Source: Psychrilyobacter piezotolerans
GTDB lineage: Bacteria > Fusobacteriota > Fusobacteriia > Fusobacteriales > Fusobacteriaceae
Assembly: GCF_003391055.1 (NCBI RefSeq)
Contig: NZ_QUAJ01000012.1
Span: 29,980 to 93,979, forward strand
Direction of reading: 5' to 3'
Length of the DNA stretch: 64,000 nt
The notes beneath the pieces are model-generated. The model did not search any database and was not told the origin of the DNA. It worked only from the letters and a program-made list of their open reading frames with translations. Each line of letters begins with the position of its first letter. Positions within the stretch are counted from its first letter, which is position 1. Positions 15,530 through 24,508 of the stretch are shown in pieces. The position numbers and the translations under genes were made by a program.

Positions 15530-17506
15530 CTATATTTCCAATAATAATTTGTCTAATTTTAACATCTCATCTCTTTTTTTTATAGCTCCCTCAAAATCCA
15601 ATTCTCCGGCTAATTTCCTTATCTCTACCTTTAATCTTCCTATCTGCTCTATTATATCCTTTTTAGAGCTATATATCATTATTTCATCGTTTATTTCATC
15701 CATATCTAGACCATAATCCAGGTTGAGCAGATCTTCAGAGATCTCATTTATAGTGGATCTGGGATCTATATTATTATTTATATTATATTCTATCTGTTTT
15801 TCCCTTCTTCTGTCTGTTTCCGAGATGGCTTCCATCATAGATTTTGTCATGATATCTGCATACAAGATAGCTTCTCCCTCTATATTTCTGGCAGCTCTTC
15901 CCATTGTCTGTATCAGTGATCTCCTGCTCCTCAGAAAACCTTCCTTATCCGCTTCTAATATAGCTACCAGGGATACCTCTGGAATATCCAGTCCTTCCCG
16001 CAATAGATTTATTCCTACCAATACATCAAATTCCTTTTTTCGGAGCCCCCGAATTATCTCAATCCTTTCCAGGGTATCTACCCCGGAATGCATATATTTT
16101 ACCCTTACTCCCAAATCAAGATAATATTCTGTCAGCTCCTCTGCCATCTTTTTTGTCAGTGTAGTCACTAAAACACATTGTTTTTTTTCTACCCGGATCC
16201 GGATTTCTTCCAAGAGATCATCCACCTGGTTTTTAGTCGGCTTTATTATTATCTTGGGTTCTACAATCCCTGTAGGCCGTACCAGTTGTTCTGCAACTGC
16301 CTCACTGTTTTCTAATTCAAAGTCTCCAGGGGTGGCCGAAACAAAGACCATCTGCCCTCCTACCTCTCTAAACTCTTCAAATTTCAAGGGTCTGTTATCT
16401 AAAGCCGACGGCAGTCTAAACCCGTTTTCCACCAAAGTTGTCTTTCTGGATCTGTCTCCCTTATACATCCCGCCAATTTGGGCTAATCCTATGTGGGATT
16501 CATCTATAAATGTAATAAAATTGCTGGGAAAATATTCCATCAGTGTATGAGGTTTATCTCCCTCCTTTTTCCCCGACAGATACCTGGAATAGTTTTCTAT
16601 CCCCTTACAGTAGCCTATCTCTTTTATCATCTCAAGATCATACTCAGTTCTCTGCCTTATCCTCTGTGCTTCCAGGAGCTTCCCTGATCTTTCAAATTTT
16701 TCCACCTGGATATCCAGATCCCTTTTTATCTCCTCCATGATCTCCTCTAGTCTGTCTCCCTCTGTGAGATAGTGGGTAGCCGGCATGATCATTATCCTCT
16801 CAATATTTCTTTTGATACTCTGACCTGTCAGGGTATTTATTTCAGAGATACTTTCCAGTTCATCTCCCCAGTATTCCAGCCTGTACCCGCTTTCCTGATA
16901 AACAGGGTAGATATCTATAATATCTCCCTTGACCCTGAATTTTCCCCTTTCAAAGGCTACATCATTTCTTTCATACCTTAAATATATTAATTTTTTCATA
17001 ACGTCATCCCTGCTCATACCGCTTTTAAGATCTATGGCTAAGGTCATCTTTTTATATGTTTCAGGGGATCCTAAACCATAGATAGCCGACACAGAAGCTA
17101 CTATTATAACATCTTTTCTGGTTAGAAGGGCCGCAGTAGCTGAATGACGCATTTTGTCTATCTCGTCGTTGATAGATGAGTCTTTGTCTATAAACGTGTC
17201 TGTAGAGGGAATATAAGCCTCTGGCTGATAATAATCGTAGTAAGATACAAAGTATTCCACTGCATTCTCAGGAAAAAATTTTTTATATTCCGAATATAAT
17301 TGTGCTGCCAGAGTTTTATTGGGAGCCATGATAAGAGCAGGCCTGTTGGTTTTTTCTATTACATTGGCTATGGTAAATGTTTTCCCAGATCCCGTTACTC
17401 CTAATAATGTCTGATCTCTATAATTATTATTTAATCCCTCTACCAGAGTTTTTATAGCACTCGGCTGATCTCCTGTAGGAGTGTATTTTGATACTAATTT
17501 AAACAT
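15530..17506 (-). CDS. uvrB: UvrABC system protein B
   Basis: UvrB is the damage-verifying helicase of nucleotide-excision repair. The Walker A motif GVTGSGKT, the beta-hairpin VSYYDYYQPEAYIP, the DEAD-like ITFIDESH, the C-terminal helicase motifs (QTMGRAARN) and the UVR domain (IGRLKVEIRKLAGELDFEGA) are complete at 658 residues. AGGGGG precedes the ATG. It heads a probable operon with the RelA/SpoT-type gene and the 486-residue protein. Confidence 0.97.
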   Translation of the reverse strand: MFKLVSKYTPTGDQPSAIKTLVEGLNNNYRDQTLLGVTGSGKTFTIANVIEKTNRPALIMAPNKTLAAQLYSEYKKFFPENAVEYFVSYYDYYQPEAYIPSTDTFIDKDSSINDEIDKMRHSATAALLTRKDVIIVASVSAIYGLGSPETYKKMTLAIDLKSGMSRDDVMKKLIYLRYERNDVAFERGKFRVKGDIIDIYPVYQESGYRLEYWGDELESISEINTLTGQSIKRNIERIMIMPATHYLTEGDRLEEIMEEIKRDLDIQVEKFERSGKLLEAQRIRQRTEYDLEMIKEIGYCKGIENYSRYLSGKKEGDKPHTLMEYFPSNFITFIDESHIGLAQIGGMYKGDRSRKTTLVENGFRLPSALDNRPLKFEEFREVGGQMVFVSATPGDFELENSEAVAEQLVRPTGIVEPKIIIKPTKNQVDDLLEEIRIRVEKKQCVLVTTLTKKMAEELTEYYLDLGVRVKYMHSGVDTLERIEIIRGLRKKEFDVLVGINLLREGLDIPEVSLVAILEADKEGFLRSRRSLIQTMGRAARNIEGEAILYADIMTKSMMEAISETDRRREKQIEYNINNNIDPRSTINEISEDLLNLDYGLDMDEINDEIMIYSSKKDIIEQIGRLKVEIRKLAGELDFEGAIKKRDEMLKLDKLLLEI

Positions 17507-17556
17507 CTTGGCCCCCTATTTTATTTATTCTATATCCTCTTTTATAGAGCAGAGGA

Positions 17557-17586
17557 ATAAAAAAGAGCAGCTTAAGCTACTCTTTT
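17557..17586 (-). terminator. Terminator between the EamA gene and uvrB
   Basis: On the minus strand AAAAGAGTAGCTT pairs with AAGCTGCTCTTTT and runs into T-rich DNA, eight bases after the EamA-family stop codon. Confidence 0.8.
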
Positions 17587-17593
17587 ATCTTTC

Positions 17594-18481
17594 TTATATC
17601 TTAACTGTTTTCTTCTTAAATTTCAAAAAATTCCACTTTGTTTCTGCAGTTATTATTGCTATGAAGATAGCAAAGCCTCCAACAATCATATTGACAGTCA
17701 ACAGCTCTCCCAATAAAACCACTGAAAATAAAGTTCCAAAAACTGCTTCTGTAGATATTATTATTGCTGTCTTTGTAGATGTGGTATGAGCCTGGGCCCA
17801 GGTTTGCAGAAAAAACGCCAGCATTGTTGTAACCAGCCCCACATAAAGTACAGCTGCCCAAGTTTGAGCAGTTATCACAGAGGGTAATGTTTCCACACTG
17901 AATGCCGTCATAAAGGAGAAGATCGATGCAAAGATCATCTGTAAAAAACAAAGGATAAAAGGTCCTGTTTTATCTACATAATGACCATTTGATACTATGT
18001 GTCCTGCAAATAAAAACGCACATACCAGGGACAAAAATTCCCCATAACCAAAATTCATATTATTTCCTGTAGACAGAAATGCTGTTCCTAAAAAACAAAT
18101 TCCCACTGCTGCAAAAGCATATTTATCAGGTCTTTTCCGAGTCACTGCCCAATATAAAAATGGCACCACTACTACATTTACTCCTGTTAAAAAAGCATTT
18201 TTAGATGGTGTTGTATACTGCAGTCCCACAGTCTGTGCTCCAAAAGCCAGATACAATAAGATCCCTACTAAAAAACCTCCCAATATATCTTCCTTTTTCA
18301 TCTTCTTTATCCTCTTAAAAAAGATTACCCCTAGAGATACTCCTGCTATCAAAAATCTGAATCCCATCATATAAAATGGCGATATCCCTGCATCCAATAA
18401 AATTTTGGTCGCTACAAAGCCTGACCCCCATATGATAGATACCAATAATAATGTTGTATCCGCTACTAAACTTTTTTTCAT
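17594..18481 (-). CDS. EamA/DMT-family metabolite exporter
   Basis: The protein of about 295 residues has ten hydrophobic segments arranged as two EamA repeats. The first repeat begins LLVSIIWGSGFVATKILLD, and the second contains ALLY-type YVGLVTTMLAFFLQTWAQ and STEAVFGTLFSVVLLGE. Members export amino acids or other small metabolites; the substrate here is unknown. The start at 18481 follows AAGGTGG; the longest frame begins at 18511. Confidence 0.85.
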   Translation of the reverse strand: MKKSLVADTTLLLVSIIWGSGFVATKILLDAGISPFYMMGFRFLIAGVSLGVIFFKRIKKMKKEDILGGFLVGILLYLAFGAQTVGLQYTTPSKNAFLTGVNVVVVPFLYWAVTRKRPDKYAFAAVGICFLGTAFLSTGNNMNFGYGEFLSLVCAFLFAGHIVSNGHYVDKTGPFILCFLQMIFASIFSFMTAFSVETLPSVITAQTWAAVLYVGLVTTMLAFFLQTWAQAHTTSTKTAIIISTEAVFGTLFSVVLLGELLTVNMIVGGFAIFIAIITAETKWNFLKFKKKTVKI

Positions 18482-18756
18482 TTTTACCACCTTTCCCTTT
18501 TGCATAACCAAAGTGTTAAACTAACCTACAGATATAATGAATTTAAATCTTCATTATATTCATCCTGTTACCATTCATATATTCTACTCCTTCTTCATAA
18601 AAAAAGATAATTCATTTTATTCATCCTATATATTATATACCATTCATTCTATTCATCCTGGAAATATTTTGATCTATCCAGAGAAAGAAAACCCTTTTTT
18701 AAAAGGTGTAATATTTGTATACTTGTTAATAATTCTATGTTAATATGTTGGTGTAA
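18482..18756. other. AT-rich intergenic stretch with TTCATCCTG-like repeats
   Basis: No supported gene. The words ATTCATCCTG and ATTCAT recur four to five times between 18540 and 18665 (TATTCATCCTGTTACC, TATTCATCCTATAT, TATTCATCCTGG). This resembles the degenerate repeat words seen elsewhere in the window. Confidence 0.45.
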
Positions 18757-18822
18757 CATGCGTGATATCTCCTTTGGGAATTGTTGTGGTGACAATATTA
18801 TATCGCGCATGCTATTTTTTTC
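18757..18822 (+). ncRNA. Large hairpin with U tract upstream of the GGDEF gene
   Basis: CATGCGTGATAT (18757-18768) pairs with ATATCGCGCATG (18800-18811) through 12 bp with one T-G wobble. An inner ATTGT/ACAAT stem sits in the loop, and a T run follows. It may be a terminator, an attenuator ahead of the GGDEF gene, or the end of a small RNA. It does not match any riboswitch consensus that I can recall. Confidence 0.45.
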
Positions 18823-18912
18823 TGATTTAATTTTTTCATAGATAAGAGGTTTTCTATCATAAGCACTGTAGAGATAAGGCTGAACAAACTACCCAAAAGG
18901 AGGATAAAAATA

Positions 18913-20409
18913 ATGTTAAGAACAAAAAGTTTATTTATAGTAACAGTTTCTAGTCTGATAGTCTTTATCTTGATTTTTGTTAATTTGAAAAAATCAATAG
19001 AAAAAGATTATGAGCATATAGAAATTGGAATATCTAAATCTGTATATAAATTGATAAACAATGAGTTTAATAGTTCATATTCAAACTTAGAAAAACTTAA
19101 TCTTGATTGGTCTAAATGGGATGATACCTACGAATTCGTAGATTCAGAGGATCCTGAAATAAGAGAACATTATATAAATAGTAACCTGGTGGATACTCTT
19201 TTAGAAGATTTGGATTTAGATCTTGTTATCTTTTTAAATGACAGGGGAAAAATAGTGTACCAGACAAGCTATGATGAGGATTCTAACAGAAACCTTTCTT
19301 TAGAAGAGATCTCCGCATTAAAAGATGAGCTACAGTTTCATAATGAAAAAACAGGCATGATAGACAGAAAAAATAATAAGATTTTAGTTTTTTCCAACTT
19401 AGAGATAACAGACAGCAACAATTCTAAAAAACCGGTGGGTAACTTAATTATGGGTTATTTTTTAGATGAAAATAAATTAAAAACTTTAGAAGAGAAATTA
19501 GGAATTCCATTTAATATCTTAGGAGTTTCTGAAGATTCAAAAAATCCATATGAAATAAAAATCGAAAAAGATACAGTCCTCAACAAGTTCTACATTCCAA
19601 CTCTTTCTGGTAGAAGCCTTGTCTTAGAAAATCAAAGGGATGCCAATATATTATTTTTAGGGAAGGAAAATATAAAAAAATATATAGTAATGCTGTTAAT
19701 AAACTTTCTCATTTTGATATTTGTTATTTATATCTTCATGGAAAGATTTATAGTGAAGAGATTAAGGAATATGGAACATTCCGTTAAAGAAATAATAAAA
19801 CATAAGGATTTGGGGAAACGTCTTGAAATCAGCGGAAAGGATGAAATTGGAAATTTAGGAAAAAATATAAACAACCTTTTAGAGGATATTGAAAGGATGA
19901 AAAAAAGACTGTATAGTCTGGCCACCTACGATGTAATGACAGGAATACTCAACAGGCATATCGGGCTGGAAAAATTAGATGAAAAGTTTAAAAATGTTAA
20001 GAAAAATAAGGCTAGCCTGGTGATCGTTTTTATCGATATAAATGATCTGAAATATGTAAATGATCAATTTTCCCATGAAGAAGGGGATAAACTGATTAAA
20101 AATGTTGTTAAAACTATAGAAGATAGCCTCCAGCCGGAAGATATTTTCCTGCGGTTTGGAGGAGACGAATTTATCCTGGGATTCGACAGATTAAATATCC
20201 TGGAAGCAGGGGAATTGTTTAATGAGATCCAAGAAAAATTTGAAGAATACAGTAAAAACAATGTAAAAAAATATAAGATCAGCATAAGTATTGGAATGGT
20301 AGAATGCTATGGAGATGATACCTTGGAAGAATATATTAATCTTGCAGATATCCAGATGTACGAGGATAAGAAAAAGAAGAAAAAATTACCAGAACGAATA
20401 TACATCTAA
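18913..20409 (+). CDS. CHASE4-HAMP-GGDEF diguanylate cyclase
   Basis: The 498-residue membrane protein has a TM helix at about 5-25 and an external CHASE4-type sensor (DWSKWDDTYEFV near residue 60). A second TM helix (IVMLLINFLILIFVIYIF) is followed by a HAMP segment and a GGDEF domain from about 330. The catalytic RFGGDEF is intact, so synthesis of cyclic di-GMP is expected. The product-inhibition RxxD site is replaced by QPED, so feedback inhibition may be absent. AAGGAGGA precedes the ATG. No EAL or HD-GYP gene is nearby. Confidence 0.9.
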   Translation: MLRTKSLFIVTVSSLIVFILIFVNLKKSIEKDYEHIEIGISKSVYKLINNEFNSSYSNLEKLNLDWSKWDDTYEFVDSEDPEIREHYINSNLVDTLLEDLDLDLVIFLNDRGKIVYQTSYDEDSNRNLSLEEISALKDELQFHNEKTGMIDRKNNKILVFSNLEITDSNNSKKPVGNLIMGYFLDENKLKTLEEKLGIPFNILGVSEDSKNPYEIKIEKDTVLNKFYIPTLSGRSLVLENQRDANILFLGKENIKKYIVMLLINFLILIFVIYIFMERFIVKRLRNMEHSVKEIIKHKDLGKRLEISGKDEIGNLGKNINNLLEDIERMKKRLYSLATYDVMTGILNRHIGLEKLDEKFKNVKKNKASLVIVFIDINDLKYVNDQFSHEEGDKLIKNVVKTIEDSLQPEDIFLRFGGDEFILGFDRLNILEAGELFNEIQEKFEEYSKNNVKKYKISISIGMVECYGDDTLEEYINLADIQMYEDKKKKKKLPERIYI

Positions 20410-20474
20410 GCAGAATCACAATAAAAAGAGTTATCTATATGAACTGGAAGCTGTAAATCTGGCACTAAAAAATG

Positions 20475-20503
20475 GGGAGCTAAATTAATTTAGCTCCCTT
20501 TTT
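20475..20503 (+). terminator. Terminator of the GGDEF gene, probably bidirectional
   Basis: A perfect 24-base palindrome (arms GGGAGCTAAATT and AATTTAGCTCCC) is followed by TTTTT. A rich tracts precede it, so it can also stop the convergent CWC gene. Confidence 0.88.
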
Positions 20504-20525
20504 GGAATTGGTTTTAACCGTTTTT

Positions 20526-20723
20526 CTATTTCGCTGCCATAAATTTTTCTACACAGGATCTGCAGAAACAACCACCTGTATTATCTTTTTTGGAGTTTTT
20601 TAATTTTTCCAAAACTTCTTTCGGTATCTTTACATCCATACACCAGCAGGTATTGGAATCTCTTTTATTTTCATGGGCACAATTATTCTCTTTCCCGCAT
20701 ATAGGACATATTTTTTTATCCAT
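20526..20723 (-). CDS. Cysteine-rich CWC family protein
   Basis: The 65-residue protein has an even set of cysteines: CPICGKENNC, then CWCMDVKIP and finally GGCFCRSC. The CWC signature gives the family its name. Metal binding, probably zinc, is expected; the cellular role is unknown. GAGGAGG lies 5-6 bases before the ATG. Confidence 0.82.
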   Translation of the reverse strand: MDKKICPICGKENNCAHENKRDSNTCWCMDVKIPKEVLEKLKNSKKDNTGGCFCRSCVEKFMAAK

Positions 20724-20766
20724 CTTCTCCTCCTCAACATTTAAATTATCAATTTAATACTAAATT

Positions 20767-20790
20767 AGGAGATAGATGGTTCTATCTCCT
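20767..20790 (-). terminator. Hairpin after the lipoprotein gene
   Basis: GGAGATAGA pairs perfectly with TCTATCTCC around a 4-base loop, 15 bases after the lipoprotein stop. The following T tract is poor, so termination is probable rather than certain. Confidence 0.5.
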
Positions 20791-20804
20791 AATTCCATAT
20801 CTTT

Positions 20805-21545
20805 TTATTTTCCCCATCTGGATAAACTAGATATCAATTCCGGGAATGCTATTTCCATAGCCTTAGCATTTAAATTATTCAATTCTAAACTCGTTAATTC
20901 TTTCTTCTTGGATAATTCTACAAGTTTCACCGTATCCTTTGATATCTCAGCACTATAGATTGATTCTCCGTCAAAAAATTCTTTTCTTTCCAGCCACTTA
21001 TTCAATAATTTTCTTACCTTTGTTCTATCTTTATCCGTCATCTCATCTTCAGATTTTTTATTTAGTTCCAAGATATAATTTCTTTCTTCTTCTGTGGCAA
21101 CCACTGTCATGAGATGCTTTGAAGTAGTAGGATAAACAACATTATATCCAATCACCAAATTCTTTACAAGTTCTTTGGTGTCTTTGATATTTTCATCTTT
21201 TAACTTATACTTTCTTTCCAGCTTATTAAGATATTTTTTAGTTATTTTATTAAATTTTTCAATATCTTCATCTGTAATCTCTTTCGTTTTTAAACTATTT
21301 AAAAAGATTTCATCTTTACCGTCTTTTTTTATAATTTGTCTGGTCGTCAAATAATGAACCGGCTCTTCATTGTTATACCAGTCAGATAAAATAGATTCCC
21401 TTATTAATATTTCATCCATTACCTTATATGGTTCTTTTAACGTTTCTGTGGTTATCTTATATTTATTTGTATCTATATTCATAGACGAGCATGCCCCTAA
21501 AAATATCACCATTATTACCAATAAAATTTTATTCATTTTTTTCAT
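20805..21545 (-). CDS. Hypothetical lipoprotein
   Basis: The 246-residue protein starts with a lipoprotein signal (NKILLVIMVIFLGAC, lipobox LGAC), so it is lipid-anchored after cleavage before Cys. The mature part is charged, helical and rich in Lys/Glu, with no domain that I recognise. It starts three bases after the secA stop and shares its ribosome site (AAGGG), suggesting co-transcription with secA; a functional link is not implied. Confidence 0.75.
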   Translation of the reverse strand: MKKMNKILLVIMVIFLGACSSMNIDTNKYKITTETLKEPYKVMDEILIRESILSDWYNNEEPVHYLTTRQIIKKDGKDEIFLNSLKTKEITDEDIEKFNKITKKYLNKLERKYKLKDENIKDTKELVKNLVIGYNVVYPTTSKHLMTVVATEEERNYILELNKKSEDEMTDKDRTKVRKLLNKWLERKEFFDGESIYSAEISKDTVKLVELSKKKELTSLELNNLNAKAMEIAFPELISSLSRWGK

Positions 21546-21548
21546 AGT

Positions 21549-24248
21549 CTACACCCTTCCGCAACATTTTTTGTATTTCTTTCCAGATCCACAAGGACAC
21601 AAGTCGTTTCTACCCACTTTGTCAGAAACTCTGGATTCCTTGGCAAGATCCGAATCCCCTTCTAAATCATCATTAGCCTCATATTTTATATTTTTGTTTT
21701 GTGCTTCTTTTATCTCCACTTCCTTCTCTTCAGGCACCCTTATCTGCACCTTGAATAAATAAGAAATTGTCTCTTCCTTTATTGTCTTCAACATCTTAGC
21801 GTATAGGTCCCCTGAGATTAATTTATATTCTGTCAGCGGGTCTTTTTGACCGTATGATCTGAGGTATATTCCCTCTCTCAAGGCATCTAAAGTTTTTAAA
21901 TGTTCTCTCCATCTAGAGTCCACTATCTCAAATAATATATATTTTTCTAACTTTCTCATCAATTCAGAACCAAATTGTTCCTCTCTTGCCTTATATTTAT
22001 CTAATATTTTTTCAGATAAGGAATTAGAATATTCCTCAATAGTCATAGCTTTATACTCATCTTTATCCTCTATTACATAGTCAAACAGTTCCTCGATTCT
22101 TTCTATTAAACCATCCATATCCCAGTCTTCTTTGAATTCTCCTACAAATTTTTCGACTACTTCATATGATACGGTGTCATTTAACATCCCAAAGATGGTT
22201 TCACTGAGATCATCTTTTTCCAAGGCTGTATTCCTGCTTTCATAGATAGCTTCCCTCTGTTTATTGTTGACATCATCAAACTCCAACAGGTTTTTTCTGA
22301 TCCCAAAGTTTCTGGCTTCTACTTTTTTCTGTGCATTTTCAATGGCCTTACTTATCATACTATGTACAATAGGCTCCCCTTCCGGCAACCCTAATTTATC
22401 CATTACAGCTGCTACTCTTTCCGATCCAAACAATCTCATAAGTTCATCTTCCAACGAAAGATAAAACTCTGTAGCTCCCGGATCTCCCTGTCTACCCGAT
22501 CTACCTCTTAACTGGTTGTCGATTCTTCTGGATTCATGTCTTTCAGTTCCCAGGATAAATAATCCTCCTGCTTCCAGTACCTTTACTTTTTCTTCTGCAC
22601 ACTGAGCCTTGTATTTTTCAAGTAATTCATTATAATTAGGAGCATCTATCGATCCGACTTCGTCCAAAGTCAGGAATTCCGGGTTACCTCCTAACATGAT
22701 ATCGGTTCCCCTTCCAGCCATGTTTGTAGCTATGGTAATTGATTTATATCTACCAGCCTGGGCTACTATATCCGCTTCCTTCTCATGGAATTTAGCATTC
22801 AACACTTCATGGGGTATCTTTCTCTTTTTTAGACGTTCAGATAAAATTTCGGAGCTTTCGATGGAGATTGTTCCCACTAAGGCAGGCTGCCCCTTGGTAT
22901 AAAGTTCTTCAATTCTGTCTACTATGGCATTTGTTTTCTCATTGTGTGTTTTGTATACTAAATCCGGGTTATCCATTCTCACTATAGGCCTGTTTGTAGG
23001 AATTACTACGACTCCTAATTTATATGTATGCATAAATTCTGTAGCTTCTGTCTCGGCTGTACCTGTCATTCCAGATAATTTCTCATACATTCTGAAGTAA
23101 TTTTGTAATGTTATAGATGCTAAAGTCTGGTTTTCTCCGGCTACCTTTAACCCTTCTTTTGCCTCTAAAGCCTGATGCAGACCATCCGAGTATCTTCTTC
23201 CTTCCATGGCTCTTCCTGTGAATTCATCGATAATAATTATTTGACCATCTCTGACCAAATATTCTTTATCTCTATGAAATAATTCCTTAGCTTTTAGAGC
23301 CTGCATCATATAATGAGTCAGCTCTACATTTTCAGGGGAGTACAGGTTTTCAATATCTAATTCTTTTTCTATCTTAGCTACTCCTTTTTCTGTCAGAGTT
23401 ATATTGTTTGATTTTTCATCTACTTCATAATCTTTCCAAACATCATCTGGAATTTCCATCTCTTTTTTCTTCTTTATATCCTTAATTTTTTCTGTTTCAT
23501 AACTTCTGACTAATTTCTTCGATACTCCATCAAATATTTTATACCATTTTTGAGTATCTGCAGCTGCCCCTGATATGATTAACGGAGTTCTAGCCTCATC
23601 TATTAGGATTGAATCCACCTCATCTACAATACAGAAATGAAGGTCTCTCTGAACCCTGTTTTCCACTCTAGACACCATGTTATCTCTCAAATAATCAAAA
23701 CCAAATTCACTGTTTGTTCCATATGTAATATCAGCTCTGTATGCTGCCCCTCTTTTATCCATAGGCATATTGTTATACAGTACATCTGAAGTTAATCCTA
23801 AAAAACTGTATAATCTTCCCATTAATTCCCTGTCACGGGTAGCCAGATAATCATTTACCGTTACCACATGAACACCCTTACCGGTTAATGCATTTAAATA
23901 TACAGACAGAGTTGCAACTAATGTTTTACCCTCTCCTGTTTTCATCTCTGTTATTTTTCCTTCGTGTAAAACTACTCCACCTATCATTTGTACATCGTAG
24001 TGTCTCATTCCAAGGACTCTTATAGCTCCTTCCCTCACTACTGCAAAGGCTTCTACTAAGAGATCGTCTAAAGTTTCCCCCTTATCTAATCTCTCTCTAA
24101 ATTCTATGGTTTTAGCTTTTAGATCCTCATCTCCTAATTTTTTTATCTCAGGTTCTAAGTTGTTTATCTCGTCTACAATAGCTAAAATCCTTTTTATTTC
24201 TCTGTCATTTTTTGTTCCAAAAATTTTCTTTACTAAGTTACCGATCAT
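21549..24248 (-). CDS. secA: Preprotein translocase ATPase SecA
   Basis: SecA drives post-translational export through SecYEG. Walker A ([10 protein letters not shown]), [21 protein letters not shown]-like [19 protein letters not shown] and [18 protein letters not shown] are present over 899 residues. The C-terminal zinc/SecB-binding tail [16 protein letters not shown] is intact. A promoter lies about 75 bases upstream. Confidence 0.97.
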   Translation of the reverse strand: MIGNLVKKIFGTKNDREIKRILAIVDEINNLEPEIKKLGDEDLKAKTIEFRERLDKGETLDDLLVEAFAVVREGAIRVLGMRHYDVQMIGGVVLHEGKITEMKTGEGKTLVATLSVYLNALTGKGVHVVTVNDYLATRDRELMGRLYSFLGLTSDVLYNNMPMDKRGAAYRADITYGTNSEFGFDYLRDNMVSRVENRVQRDLHFCIVDEVDSILIDEARTPLIISGAAADTQKWYKIFDGVSKKLVRSYETEKIKDIKKKKEMEIPDDVWKDYEVDEKSNNITLTEKGVAKIEKELDIENLYSPENVELTHYMMQALKAKELFHRDKEYLVRDGQIIIIDEFTGRAMEGRRYSDGLHQALEAKEGLKVAGENQTLASITLQNYFRMYEKLSGMTGTAETEATEFMHTYKLGVVVIPTNRPIVRMDNPDLVYKTHNEKTNAIVDRIEELYTKGQPALVGTISIESSEILSERLKKRKIPHEVLNAKFHEKEADIVAQAGRYKSITIATNMAGRGTDIMLGGNPEFLTLDEVGSIDAPNYNELLEKYKAQCAEEKVKVLEAGGLFILGTERHESRRIDNQLRGRSGRQGDPGATEFYLSLEDELMRLFGSERVAAVMDKLGLPEGEPIVHSMISKAIENAQKKVEARNFGIRKNLLEFDDVNNKQREAIYESRNTALEKDDLSETIFGMLNDTVSYEVVEKFVGEFKEDWDMDGLIERIEELFDYVIEDKDEYKAMTIEEYSNSLSEKILDKYKAREEQFGSELMRKLEKYILFEIVDSRWREHLKTLDALREGIYLRSYGQKDPLTEYKLISGDLYAKMLKTIKEETISYLFKVQIRVPEEKEVEIKEAQNKNIKYEANDDLEGDSDLAKESRVSDKVGRNDLCPCGSGKKYKKCCGRV

Positions 24249-24322
24249 CTGTAATTACCTCACTCAATTTTTGATTTTTCAAAGCCAAAAAACTTTGATT
24301 TCATTATACTATGTCAATTTTA

Positions 24323-24352
24323 ATGATAGCATACAAAAGTATCACCCGTCAA
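24323..24352 (-). promoter_or_regulatory. Probable secA promoter
   Basis: On the minus strand TTGACG (24352-24347) and TATCAT (24328-24323) are 18 bp apart, 75 bases before the secA ATG. Confidence 0.55.
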
Positions 24353-24364
24353 TTAAACACAAAT

Positions 24365-24407
24365 AAAAAAAAACGGCCTAACCCTTTAAAAATAAAGGGT
24401 AGCAGGC
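24365..24407 (-). terminator. Orphan terminator upstream of secA
   Basis: On the minus strand the stem TACCCTTTA/TAAAGGGT, with outer GCCT/AGGC, is followed by nine or ten T. No minus-strand gene precedes it, and it lies upstream of the secA promoter, so it may end a small RNA or block antisense reading from the CLC region. Confidence 0.6.
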
Positions 24408-24508
24408 TCAAATCAACAGTTCAAACAAAATTATAAAAAAGGTTGTTAATCCATCTCTTTACCCTGTGTTATAATGTTATATCTTTAAAACTTAAAAGGA
24501 GAATCTAA

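Noticed and set aside
17616..17951. 111-codon Cys/Asn-rich ORF within the EamA gene
   Set aside because: It overlaps a clear ten-helix transporter on the same strand in another frame and has no ribosome site.
18757..18912. Cyclic-di-GMP riboswitch before the GGDEF gene
   Set aside because: The expected conserved core words of class I or II were not found; only a hairpin with T run is supported.
24365..24407. Attenuator in the secA leader
   Set aside because: The best secA promoter (24352-24323) lies downstream of the hairpin on the minus strand, so the hairpin would not be in the secA transcript.
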